Source of the DNA: Acanthococcus lagerstroemiae
Lineage: Eukaryota; Arthropoda; Insecta; Hemiptera; Eriococcidae
NCBI GenBank assembly: GCA_031841125.1
Contig: CM063110.1
Coordinates: forward strand, 15,681,626 to 15,745,625
DNA length: 64,000 nt
Reading direction: 5' to 3'
Both the position numbers and the translations under genes were made by a program. This document shows positions 23,580 to 34,900 of this stretch, in pieces. Under the pieces are notes generated by a model, which made no database searches, was not told the DNA's origin, and saw only the letters and a program-made list of their open reading frames with translations. The first letter of the stretch is position 1, and each line of letters begins with the position of its first letter.

Positions 23580-24900
23580 AAGTCTCGCCGTAAGAGAGGC
23601 GGTAAAATACTGGAGATTATGGTTAATAGGTCGACCCTTCACAGTAATCACAGATCACAAACCCCTGGAAAAATTGAATCTACGCTCGCGACCCGATGAA
23701 GAACTCGGCGATATCGCAAACTACCTTCTTCAATATGACTTCCAAATCATATATCGCCCAGGCTCTACAAACTCCGAAGCTGACTGTCTCTCCAGAAACC
23801 CTGTTCTCGGACCATCCGGTAACGATGATACCGATTCCGACGAACCGATCCGAACAGTTAATTTTTTAACGCTTACAGGAATTAGGGAATTACAACGCGA
23901 TCTCATTCATCCCGCAAACTCGTTCATGAAGGAAGGCGTTGTCCTTAAGTCCCTACGTAATAAAGACAAAATAATCCTCACAGAAAAATCAGGTACGAAA
24001 CTAGTCAACTTCATACATAATAAGTTTGGACACATAGGTTCATTGAAAATATATTTGATGCTTCGAGAAAATTATTTCTTCCCCCACATGTACGATATAG
24101 CTCGAAAATGCTCAACGTCTTGTGAGACCTGTCTCTGCAACAAGACTAGACGACGCAATAACGCCGGTCTCCTCGGACATTTTGGTCCGGCAAACCGTGC
24201 TTTTCAGATTATGTCCCTCGATACTGTAGGAGGCTTTGGTGGCCGTCGATCTACAAAACGCTATCTCCATATCTTAGTGGATCATTTTACCCGCTTCGCA
24301 TACGTTCTCCCATCAGCGACGCAAAAATCATTCGAGTTTATACGTTTCATAAACAAAGTTAGAAGATCACCACATCGAGACCCTACTCACCGATCAATAT
24401 GGTGGACTCTCTTCCCACGAGTTTCTTGACTATCTCGCGGCAAATGATACCGCCCACTACTACACAGCAGTAGATAACCCAACGTCTAATGGTCTCAACG
24501 AAAGACTTAACCAGACCATTGTAAATCGAATACGTTGTCGAATAAATGAAACCCAAAATTCTCGCGCCTGGTCCCGTATTGCCTTGCAGTGTACCGACGA
24601 ATATAACGCCACTATCCATTCCTCAACAAACTTTCCACCGGCATATTTAATGTTCGGCAAATCCACCCTAATGTCACCCTTTATATCGCCATCCATATAC
24701 TCGTCTGACCTTATTCTGGCTTTCAACAACTCTCAGATTTCTCATATCCGCAATAAAGCCCGTTTTGATTCTAGTAAATCAGAAATTTGAAGTGCGATAA
24801 TGAAGATATTGATGACAACCATAAGTTAACGTTAATTAAATTAGTAGAAAATCTCTTCGTTAAAATACGTATGCATAGCCTGGCCAAGAATTTGAATAAC
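23580..24900 (+). pseudogene. Ty3/mdg4 retrotransposon pol fragment (RNase H-integrase), frameshifted
   Basis: The reading starts inside RNase H (LAVREAVKYW, VITDHKPLEKLNL, YRPGSTNSEADCLSRNP). It continues through the integrase zinc finger (H-x-H ... CETCLCNK) and the DDE core: first Asp in SLDTVGG, second in LLTDQYGG, Glu in NGLNERLNQ. A frameshift near 24362-24375 separates the first Asp from the second. No LTRs, gag, protease or RT are found. Truncated and not mobile by itself. Confidence 0.85.
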
Positions 24901-24959
24901 GACATTATTTCCAAGAGACGGGAAATTCACGAAAATAATTTTACCATCTAATCTGTAAG

Positions 24960-26400
24960 ATACTATGTGTTCAACCTTGTAAAATTAAATTTAGTTCGGT
25001 ACAAGTTTTTTTTTTTTTTTTTCCCCCATAAACAGGGCTGAATTAAGAAACAGGAAAATGTAGCAGCCCCTCGAGAATTCCAATTTCTAACGGCCCACTC
25101 AGTATTAATCGGCCCAAGTTTTTCTCCTATTTTTCAAATGATGGCCCAAATGCATCGCGGCCCACCGAGATTTTCTCGGTGACTCGCCTACTGGATCGGG
25201 GCCTGGGTGTAGATGAAGAAATGCTGATGAAAACTATAGCAGTTAATCTTCAGGTTCTGAATACTAATTCTGATTATCTTTACAGTGGACAACTCTTCAT
25301 TTGGGTAGAATGTAATAATAACAAATTTTAGCCCCCTACCTGCTCAAGACAGTTTATTTCTTTCGTCTAATACATTGGGAATTCGTATGTCAGAACTCAT
25401 GTTTTGCCTGCTTACAAGGACACAGATATGCAACCGCCTGGCACAGATATTTTACATAGCGGTGATGCGTAGATGTTCATCTAGGTATATATATATAGAC
25501 ATCTGTGTTATGACTGATAAAACGGTAGCATTCCCTAAGGTACAATTAGCCGCGAGATCGAATGACGGACGGTAATGGCGATTGACCTGCGATTGTAATA
25601 CTTGCTTTCAGTCTATATTCGTACATTCTAACTGTTGAAGTTCTTCCGTAGTATTCAATTGACCAGTGCCGGATTTAGCCTAATTGCCGCTGTGGACAGT
25701 TGGGCTACGCCGCCTATTTGATTGTGCGTTCAGAGTTTTTTTTTCGACTCTTTTGTTTTATTTCCTCTAAATTTGCCGCCCTCAACCGCTCTTAAATTTT
25801 TGCCGCCCTGGGCAACTGCCCATTTTGGCCTTATGGTAAATCCAGCACTGCAATTGACTGGTGACCACTCGGAAGTGAACACTTTTTGTTACTTAAATTC
25901 GCGTGAATTAGCAACTGATTTTTTTTCCTTTCGGTGAAAATCATCGCAGACAATTTGAAATTTTCTAACTTGAAGATTAGCCAATTTGGTAAGTATGAAC
26001 TATCAGAATTGCGTAAGTTCTATGTACACATTCGGTGATATTATACATGCATGATGCAAATGAGTTTTAATATTTCATTCATTTTTATTTATTTATTTAT
26101 TTTATAGAGGCAAGGGCGCCAAAGTTGACCAGTGTCAGACTGGCTTCCTTTAAGGCCCCTGGCGATTTTCGCACATTGGGCCCCATGTCATACCCCACTT
26201 TTGAAAATTGAGCCCCTGCCCTTCAACAAACAAACATATCAGAAAAGACTGTGGTTATATTTTCAATAAAAAGTTAATTTTTTAAATTTATTAATTTATT
26301 TTTTTTATTTATTTAAAGCTCACATACTCGGTCGGGCAACGGAAATTACTTAATTCTTAGATATTTACATACATTTAACTAATTAGGTAAGTGGAGTTTC
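24960..26400. other. No gene; MITE at 25664-25850 and AT-rich filler
   Basis: Contains a T17 run (25006), a possible hAT-like end (cagggctgaatta, 25034) with no partner, and a (TA)n tract near 25487. No coding signal. Confidence 0.5.
25664..25850. mobile_element. hAT MITE with perfect 8-base target duplication
   Basis: Ends cagtgccggattta / taaatccagcactg; caattgac occurs at 25656-25663 and 25851-25858. 187 bases, no ORF. Confidence 0.85.
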
Positions 26401-26409
26401 ACGTGCACC

Positions 26410-27065
26410 TCACCCAGTGACACATTGCTGTGTATGAGCTTCGATCAAGTCAATCCATGTTTTTCGATTTTTAGCTTTTTGAGACCAGACCCCGTCAGCC
26501 CATCTCAGTGGGGGTCTGCCTACTTTGCGTTTGCCTCTTCTACGATACTAGAATGTGGAGATCTTGCTCCATTTAGCCTCGGGTTGCCTTGCCACATGCC
26601 CTGCATATTTAAGTTTTAATTTGTGTATTTTTTTAACTACACTTTTTGCACCTGTTTTGGAGAAGATATCTGAAATATTAACTTTGTTTTTAAGTCTATC
26701 ATCTAAAATATTCCTTAACATTGCATGTTGCGTAATTCCTATTTTTTGTATTTGCTTTTTTTTGCACGCCCAAGTTTGCGCCCCCGTAGGTTAGGACCGG
26801 ATAAACAGTACTCTCCAAGATTCTGATTCTAGATTTAAGATTGAGACTGCCTTTAAGGATGACTTTTTGGGTCCAGAAGGCTCTCCAAGCCTTAGCTTTC
26901 CTAACTTTAATTTCATTTTTTGTTCGATTTTCAATTGTCATATTCTGGCCTAAATATGTGTATTCTTCAATTATTTGGATGATATTATTGTCAATTTTGA
27001 TTTCCCCGAATTGATTGATATTAGTCATGATTTTAGTATTACCAACATTTATCGAAAGACCCCAC
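26410..27065 (-). mobile_element. RTE-like LINE, 3' part
   Basis: The minus strand shows the RT C-terminal part (EEYTYLGQNMTIENRTKNEI, AWRAFWTQK, SRIRILESTVYPVLTYG) and, further 3', RRRGKRKVGRPPLRWAD and TWIDLIEA. Truncated at 27065, where a plus-strand element of the same family begins. Confidence 0.7.
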
Positions 27066-27097
27066 TTTTTACTTTCTGGGTTTTTATATTAATAAAC

Positions 27098-29060
27098 GCT
27101 AGGTCAACTTAGTTACTGAAATAAAAAGGATATCCGAAAGGATAGCAATATTAAAAATAAAAACAATCAACAATAAAAACATTACGATAATGCAAGTCTA
27201 CGCCCCAACTCTGGCAGCACCTGGAGAAAAGACAGACGAATTTTATGAGAGACTAGAAAACTGCTTAAGAACTGATAATGGAGATTGTAAAATTGTTATG
27301 GGCGATTTCAATGCCAAAGTTGGAAAAAAAACCTAGGTTTTAACCTAGGAGTAGGTCCGGAAGCGGCCGGCGAGACTAATAAAAATGGGTCTAAATTAAT
27401 CGAATTTTCGAATAAAAATAATCTTAAAATTGCAAACACTTTTTATAATAAAAAACCCCAATGAAGGTGGACTTGGAAATCACCTGATAACAGAACAACA
27501 AATGAAATTGACCACTTGCTAACCAGCAATCTGAGCATGATAAGCAACATTAAAATCATTCGGAGATTTGCCTTCTCCTCAGATCACAGACCGGGTTTGT
27601 GTACTATTGTAATAAAGAATGGGCCCCCAATAAACCCCCAAAAAAGGGAAAAGTCCTACGCCAACAAAATAATTCCTATCTCCTCCAAAGGTGAAGCAAA
27701 ACAAGTTTTGTTGGACTATATTGGCCAGGTCGATTGGAATAATTTAAACAGAGATATAACTTTCAGAAAAACTATAGCCGCCTGACATCGTCTCTGGCGA
27801 ATGTAGTGAACGAATTTGGTATAAATAAAAACGATATTAGAACGAAACACAAACTTAGCTCAAAAACTAAAAATCGCATAACCAAGAGATCAGCAATCAA
27901 GCAAAAAATTAACCTGACTAGGAATGAACAGATTGAATTAATAGAAATTAAAAAATTGATCAGAAAGGAAATCAGAAATAATATCCAAAAATTTGACCAA
28001 GAATTAATCAAAGAAATTATAGAATCGACCTGGTCAATTAGACAGACTAGGAAGGCACTATCCAAAGGCAAGTGGCTTCTACCCAAAGTCAGAAATGAGA
28101 GAGGTGAACTAGTCTATGATAGAAATACAATTGCTAGCACAGCAACAAAATTTTATAAAAAATTGTACGATGATGACAGAGCTAACGAGGAGAAAAGTGA
28201 AGCCGGACACTGCGACGACTCAACCGACAGTCCAAGAATACACGAGAGGGATGTTGACGAGGCAATAGCCTCCTTAAAATCCAATTGTGCGCCAGAGCCG
28301 GATAAATCAGAAAATTCAACACTCAAAACATTTAAACGAGCTCTCATTACTCCGCTGACGGTAATATTCAACTGCATTCTCTCGCTAGGTCTCGTGCCGG
28401 AACAATGGCATCTCTCTGAAATTATACTCCTTCACAAAAAAGGCGACAGGTCAGATATTAACAATTATCGGCCCATAAGCCTCTCGTCAAATGTTTGCAA
28501 ACTTTTTATGAAAATTCTCAAAAAGAAAATCTATCAGACTTTGGATTCACAGCAACCCGCCGAACAGGCTGGTTTTAGAAAAAATTGCAGCACCGCTGAC
28601 CATATATTCACACACTAAGTCAAATTTTTGAAAAAGCTAGGGAATTCCAACTAAAAATAGCAGTCATGTTTGTGGATTTTAAAAAAGCGTTTGATTCACT
28701 ATTTCACGACAAAATTTGGTTAGCGTTAAGAAACCAAGGGGTTCCCCTAGGTATCATTCGAATTTTAAGAGAGTTGTATTCCAAATCAGAAGCAATAATT
28801 GGGTTGGAGGGCAACTCAGAAAAATTCAAAATCATGAGAGGAGTCAAACAGGGCGATCCGTTATCACCCAACATATTTAATGCAGTGCTAGAAGAAATCT
28901 TCAGAAAATTTGACAGGGAAGGGATGGGTATCAACATGAGGAGAGACCATTTTTTTGGAAAAATTAAATACTTGAACAATCTGCACTTTGCTGATGACAT
29001 AGTGCTAATAGGCAAAAATAACGATGAACTTAAAGCGATGGTAACTGACTTAGCAAGGTA
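27098..29060 (+). mobile_element. RTE-like LINE, 5'- and 3'-truncated
   Basis: Endonuclease pieces: VYAPTLAAPGEKTDEFYE, MGDFNAKVG (27300), EIDHLL and SSDHRPGL (27575-27595). Linker 27806-28200. RT: NNYRPISLSSNVCKLF, AEQAGFRKNCSTADHI, then after one frameshift MFVDFKKAFDSLFHDKIW, GVKQGDPLSPNIFNAVL and LHFADDIVLIGKN. A few stops and frameshifts make it inactive, but it is the best preserved LINE here. Confidence 0.85.
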
Positions 29061-29274
29061 AAAAATACTTGTCATGAATTCTATTAAACTTCATTATAAA
29101 CATGCAAAAATGAATACAAGAAAGAATCAAGAGTAACACGGTAACATAATTCTATAAGAATTGAAGTAAAAAAAAAAAGGATAGTGTTGCCAATTAAAAT
29201 ACACTAATAACAAAGACAAAATCAAAATAGAAATCTCTTTAATTCTTTTGAGGATTGTCCAAACTGGTCAATAA

Positions 29275-30072
29275 TCAGGTAACAAAGTAATGAAGTATGC
29301 TACCCCATTGATCTAGATCTCCACCTGCTGATTTCAGGCCCCGTAGAATCGCATCGACTTCCAGTACTAAGCTACGGATACCGGATGAATCCTTGATTTT
29401 TCGGACTCTAAACAAGTCGCTGAAAAAATCGTTAATTATCATTGGTTTGTTCTCGTACCATTTGCACACCAATGCCCAAGCTTCTGGGTACGACATATTC
29501 GACGACGATGTGTCAGTTAGTAACTTTGCGGCATCTCCCTTCAGCAACTGCGTCAGGAAGTACAACTTTTCGGGGTTGGAATATTTGGGATTGTTGTGTA
29601 CTAACGATTCAAACAAGCCTTTGAAATGCATGAATTCTCGAGTTTTCCCATAGAATTCCGGAACTTCGAAATCTTTGAGCTTCGGATTTCGATCTTCGGA
29701 CGGATCGTTAGTATTTGACATCCTAACTTCTCTTGGTCTGCCTTCAAACTTAAATCTGATGTTCTCGTACTTTTCGAGAAGCTCACTATACATGGATTGA
29801 ATGGCATCCGGTTGGTCGATGGCGAGCTCCTCGGCTTTTTGCCTCTGCGCCGATTCGGTGATATCGCTGAGCTTTGACGCGATCTGGGAACATAGCCGCT
29901 TAATCGAACCTCGGATGGAATTGGCTTCCTCTAAATCGAATTGGAGACAGACCAACAAACCCGCTGTCAGTTGTGGGTTTGACTTAAATTTGCCCGCAAG
30001 CCTGTCTTTCAACTTCGAGAAACGTTTCACTTCAAATTGAACTGTATTGATTAACGGTTGAACGGTATCCAT
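29275..30072 (-). pseudogene. BEL/Pao-type gag fragment (DUF1759-like)
   Basis: A 265-codon minus-strand ORF with the gag signature LKDFEVPEFYGKTREFMHFK ... FLTQLLKGDAAKLL ... YPEAWALVCKWYENK. It ends before any zinc knuckle, protease or pol. The reading frame is intact, so it is a young fragment. No LTR recognised. Confidence 0.8.
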
Positions 30073-30201
30073 TTTCTTACTTTCTTAGATCGTGGAACCG
30101 GTATCCGGCCCGGAGGACCATGTAGTTGTTAGTTTATAACTTTTTTTTAGAAAACTTTAAAACATTATAGCATGTAACACGTGTTTACGGAAAAAATAAC
30201 T

Positions 30202-30435
30202 TTATTCTTCAATAGAAAAAATCATACATACAATAGGAAAAAAAAAGAAGAAAAAAACAATGTGACCACTTAGGGAGGGCGAAATTGCAAAATTACTTAA
30301 CAATCTCTGAATCACACTACTGTCCTGGGGGAAGACCCAAGGAGAGCACCTAAATGGTTCTGCCAAGATTTCCCCAAATGTTTTTAAGCTTTCGTTTTCA
30401 ATCCCATCTGGCCCCGGGGTCCTACCTGGTTTCAA
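30202..30435 (-). mobile_element. RTE-like RT fragment
   Basis: The minus strand reads MKPGRTPGPDGIENESLKTF, the fingers motif preceding the RT palm. Short piece wedged between the gag fragment and another LINE piece. Confidence 0.7.
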
Positions 30436-30544
30436 TCTATTGAGGGTTTATTCTATTTCAGTGAGGCTTATGGGGGGTAATCTCTTCCTTGTTGTACACG
30501 TTCTCCTGCCATCTGTCTGGGTTGCGCTCTTTCGCTCTCTTATC

Positions 30545-31160
30545 TGAATATAATTCCCGGTAAAATTCTTGCGGACGTGGGTGCGATGGCCACGTTCCAG
30601 TTCTCGTCGGACCATCGGCCTGTACGATACAAAATCAAGTTGAGTCGACCTGCCTTTTCCCCTCCGAAAGTAGTAGACACCTCGAGAACGAACAACACCG
30701 GTAACCTATGGATCCCAGTACACGCAGGAGGCATGCAGCTGAGCAAATACTCAGAGAAAAATTGAGCAAAATCAAATGGGGAAGAAACAGACTCGTCAAA
30801 TTTCCAGGATACCTATAAAAAAATCTATCAATCTGGTTCTCAAAAAATTAAGAATTGACAAAAAACAAATGAAGACAGATGACAAATTGAGCCTTATAGC
30901 ACCAAACAGTAAATTAATTCAGAAGCGAACGGAAATTCAACAGAAACCTAATCTTGTAGTAAGAGAACAAATCAAACTAATAGATTTAAGGAAATTGATA
31001 AAAAAGAAAATCAGGGAGGATATTGCCCGATTCAAACATAAAATTGCGGAAAATATCATTGAAAGTACGTGGTCTACCAAACACCCTTTCTAAAGGAAAA
31101 TGCCTCTTTCCAAAAATCCAAAACAAACGAGGGGAAGCAATCAGTGACTCGAAAAATTAC
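30545..31160 (+). mobile_element. RTE-like LINE fragment (endonuclease end plus linker)
   Basis: ATFQFSSDHRPVRYKIKL is the endonuclease C-terminal SDH motif. REQIKLIDLRKLIKKKIRED and ENIIESTWSTK match the linker of the element at 27098. Frameshifted and truncated. Confidence 0.75.
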
Positions 31161-31599
31161 TAACTTATTATTCGGCCTTAACTCCCCTTAGGTGATACCC
31201 AAAAGGTCGGATTAAAAAGTTTACCTCAAAATCGGAATTAGCAACACTGAAAACCAAGAAATCAGCACCAATCTAGAATTCCATTCCCAGCCCTCCCTCC
31301 CGCTACTTCGGAGCTTCCTCCGAGAGCCACCAACCCAGATCCAAAACCCTCATCCAAATGAATCTTTTTCAAAAGCTATGCTTTCAATAACTCGATCTAA
31401 ATTTTAACCGAAATATCGAGATGACATAATCAACTTCTTCATCAACCACATTCACGAGTGTGCCTCTCAATCCATACCAAAATACAATACCCACCGTAAA
31501 AAATCGCCGCAATCCGAAATCGCAGAAGAGCCCTAAATACTCTAAAATTAAAGTCCCCGACTTTTCTCAACCTTCTTAATTACCAAAGACTGCGAGCCG

Positions 31600-31907
31600 T
31601 CGACTCAATGTATCATATTTTTATTTTTCTAGTTTTCTGCAGTCTCTGAAGGTATGGGTTGTCTTCCTCTTCACAACATTCCCTGCATGTACCATATTTA
31701 ACTATTTTGAACTTTTGTAGGTAGTTTGCAAAATTCTCATGGCCAGTTAGATATTGTGCGAAATAGTTTGAAATTTTAATTTTTAATTCTAGTTCTGATA
31801 TCTGGAATTAGTTTATTCTTCTTCCTGTTTTTTCATTGTTACGTTTATACGATTTTTGCCAATTTTGAATAGTCTCTTCTGTTATCTGTTCGTATAGTAA
31901 TTGCTGT
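31600..31907 (-). mobile_element. LINE C-terminal fragment directly upstream of Rel-B
   Basis: The minus strand reads ISNYFAQYLTGHENFANYLQ ... CRECCEEEDNPYL, typical of the RNase H end plus LTGH/Cys-rich tail of R1/Jockey-type LINEs. Its edge is about a dozen bases from the Rel-B start codon. Confidence 0.65.
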
Positions 31908-31919
31908 TTTCATCACGTA

Positions 31920-34900
31920 ATGGATCCATCAACTATGACAGAAGTCGGAACAGCATCAGTTGACGTTAACACGGAACAAGATGAATCAATTAATGAAGGG
32001 ATTTCTTCAACTAGTATTAAAATATTAAAACAACCTGTATCCGAACAGAGATTTCGATACCCCAGCGAAAATCGTAATGGTGGACATTTACCAGACGCGA
32101 GTGATACGGGGTCAGAAGGAACAGGGCCTGTTATTCGGGTATGTCACATTTTCTTGTTTATTTGACCAGATACTAGAACAGGATAAGTATACCATTTGCA
32201 AATGGAACATTTTAGTTTATATGCCCATGAAGTCTGAGCTTCGATGAAGAGCATACACATTCGAAGATGTTCCCCTCTCAATGGAAACCCCCGTTCTAAC
32301 TTCGACTTGCATATATGTATATGTAGGTCATCACGTACAAAGAGGACACGCTGGTCAGAATTCGTTGCGTCATCAGCCACTAGAAGTATTCTGGACCAAA
32401 ATATCTCCAAAGATTATAAATAAAGAAAACAAATTATGGCCAGAACTTTCGCGCTCTGCGTCATCAATTTCCAAGATGTACGAGCTAATGAAAAGAAATT
32501 CAAGGACAATAAATCTACCATTCCATGCGTAAAGAGCCCCTCTCATGGCAGATCTTTCATCCAACCACAACTATTGGTTCCCGAAGTCCACATTTCAAGC
32601 TTGAGAAGATCAAAACTGATTTTGACTTAAAAAATTCAAGTATCAAGATGAAGGGCAATTTTGAATCTCCCAGGGCCGGCCCTAAGGGGGTGTGGGAGGT
32701 GTACCCCCTCCCCCGTCATTTCTTATTCGGCAATTTTGGCAACATTTTGCCCAATTCGGCAAAATTATTCGGTTAAACGATTGAGAAGTTTGGAAAATCA
32801 GACAAAGTAAAAAGCTTTATTCTGATACATGCGAAAGAAGACTAATTGTTCGATAATTTTCACACCTATCTGCTCCTGCTTTTTTTGTACCTATAGTTAC
32901 AATAGCACACTTTTTTTAGTCCTCTGGCATTTCCCCTTTATGATAAATATAACATATAGGGTTACCAACCATTTGCTTTTTCCAAGTTGCATTTGCCCTT
33001 TGCCAGACACAGCAATGAAATAAGAAAACTTTGCCTCTTTCACCAATTTATGAAAGTATCCCGGAAAAATGTAAAAATGTAAAGGCATTCAGCGTTTATA
33101 GGATCATTTTTAATGGACGTAAGCGTGCAAACGCGCTTCGTTGCTGCACGCTACTCGGAACACATCATTCGTCACATTTTGTGTACCGTAATCTGGGGTA
33201 ACTTCGGACTATTTTTAACTTCAAGTCCCTGTAACTCCCTAACACGTGGTACGAAGGTGGTTTGAAGGTAACTAAAAAAATCTTGTCCTGACCTGTAGTT
33301 TACCACTACATGGGCTAAAATCTGCTTAATCTTAATTTTGAACCCCCCAGAAGACTAAAAGTAGCAGTCTAAAATTTATCCAGAAAAGGGGTAACTTCGG
33401 ACTTTTTATTTCTCTCTTCAAAAAAATAATGTTTTGGTTTCCTAAAGTTCTGAAGACAGTTTTTATGAACTTTAAACGAAGAATCAATAATATTCATTCA
33501 AGCATAAAAAGGCATTTTTATTCATACAATCATTTTGAAAAAAAATAAAAATTTCTGCTATAAAAATGTTAAATTTTAAAATATAAATTCAAAATGAGGT
33601 ATACATTTCATAACTTCTTTGCCAAAGTCGTGGTGACCTCTTGACATTTTTAAAACGCCTCCGAGTTTTCTTTTATATGAACGAACCATTTTATTTCACA
33701 AACTTTAAAACTTGGTACCTATAAAAATTTTCGTCACTGTCACGAAAATCATTCTAGTTCCCCTATATCGATTTTAGAATCGATTTTAACTACATAGCAG
33801 TGTAGCCACATGCGTTGGCTTTAATTCCCTGCCAAATTTGATGGAATTCCCTTCAATCTGAACTTCGTGGGAAATGTTCCAAGTAAAAAAGTTGAATCGG
33901 TTCGAAGTTAGCCTGCATTCCGAAGTTATATCCCAGATTACGGTACTCATACTAGAGACCTGTAACCATACAAGTGCGGACATCTGCAATTTGTAGCCAA
34001 TCGTGCCCGTGGATGCCGAATCCGACTATGCAGAGCATACCGCGTTGTTAATTCGACATCGACGGGCGCGGTTGGATACAAAATGGCAGATTTCCGCATT
34101 CGTACTATTATAGATCGTTATCCATACAGATAGTACTATTCTTTCTCAAGATCTTTCCAAAATTCTGTCTATGTGAACATCAAAGTGAGGAACGAGCGAA
34201 GCGCGTTCCGAGTCTGTCTTACATTTTTGGAACATTTGCTTTTTTGTGACGACTAAATTTGCCTTTTTCACCAGCAACATTTGGGTTTTAGAAAAAATGA
34301 GTTGGTAACCTTAAGCATACTAATCTGTACAATTTATCAAGTACATACTCTCGTAAGTTCTGTAATAATTCAGCAGGTCAGCTGGTATCTCATCCACTCC
34401 TGGAGCTTTCCCGTTCTTTAATTCTCTCAATGCTTCGTTAAATTCAGATCTCAAAATTTAGTCTCTCTTCTCATCGTCTTATCACCATCAAAAAGCTTCT
34501 TTTTTTTTTTTTCGCTTTGACATAATTTCTATTTGGCGAATCGGCATTTTTAAACCCCCCCCCCCCCCCCAATAAAATTGCTCGGATCGGTTCTGGAATC
34601 ACAAAGTCAGACTGCTATGTCAAATTTTCATCGGACCCCGATTCGAGGCTCCAAAATCCGAATTTCAAACTACTTTATGACGACAAAATTAAAGCTCGAA
34701 TCATGAAATCGAGTAACCTGTCGAAATAAGAATTACCTAGGCGGCCAATTTCAAATATCAAATCCCTCACGTGGCACCAATTTTGGCCCTGAAATAAAGG
34801 TTAATTGTAAAAGGAACAAAATTTAATCGAATAAGAAAGTTGAATAAGAATCGAAAATAGGATTTTTTGGGGATTCAAGCAAGAAATCGAAATTTAAGCT

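Noticed and set aside
27500..27600. EEP-type motifs as a relative of the gene at 60.6 kb
   Set aside because: GDFNAKVG and SSDHRP here belong to a LINE endonuclease followed by reverse transcriptase, unrelated to the secreted gene.
32671..32770. Possible hAT end (cagggccggcccta)
   Set aside because: Only one end seen; no inverted partner or target duplication found.
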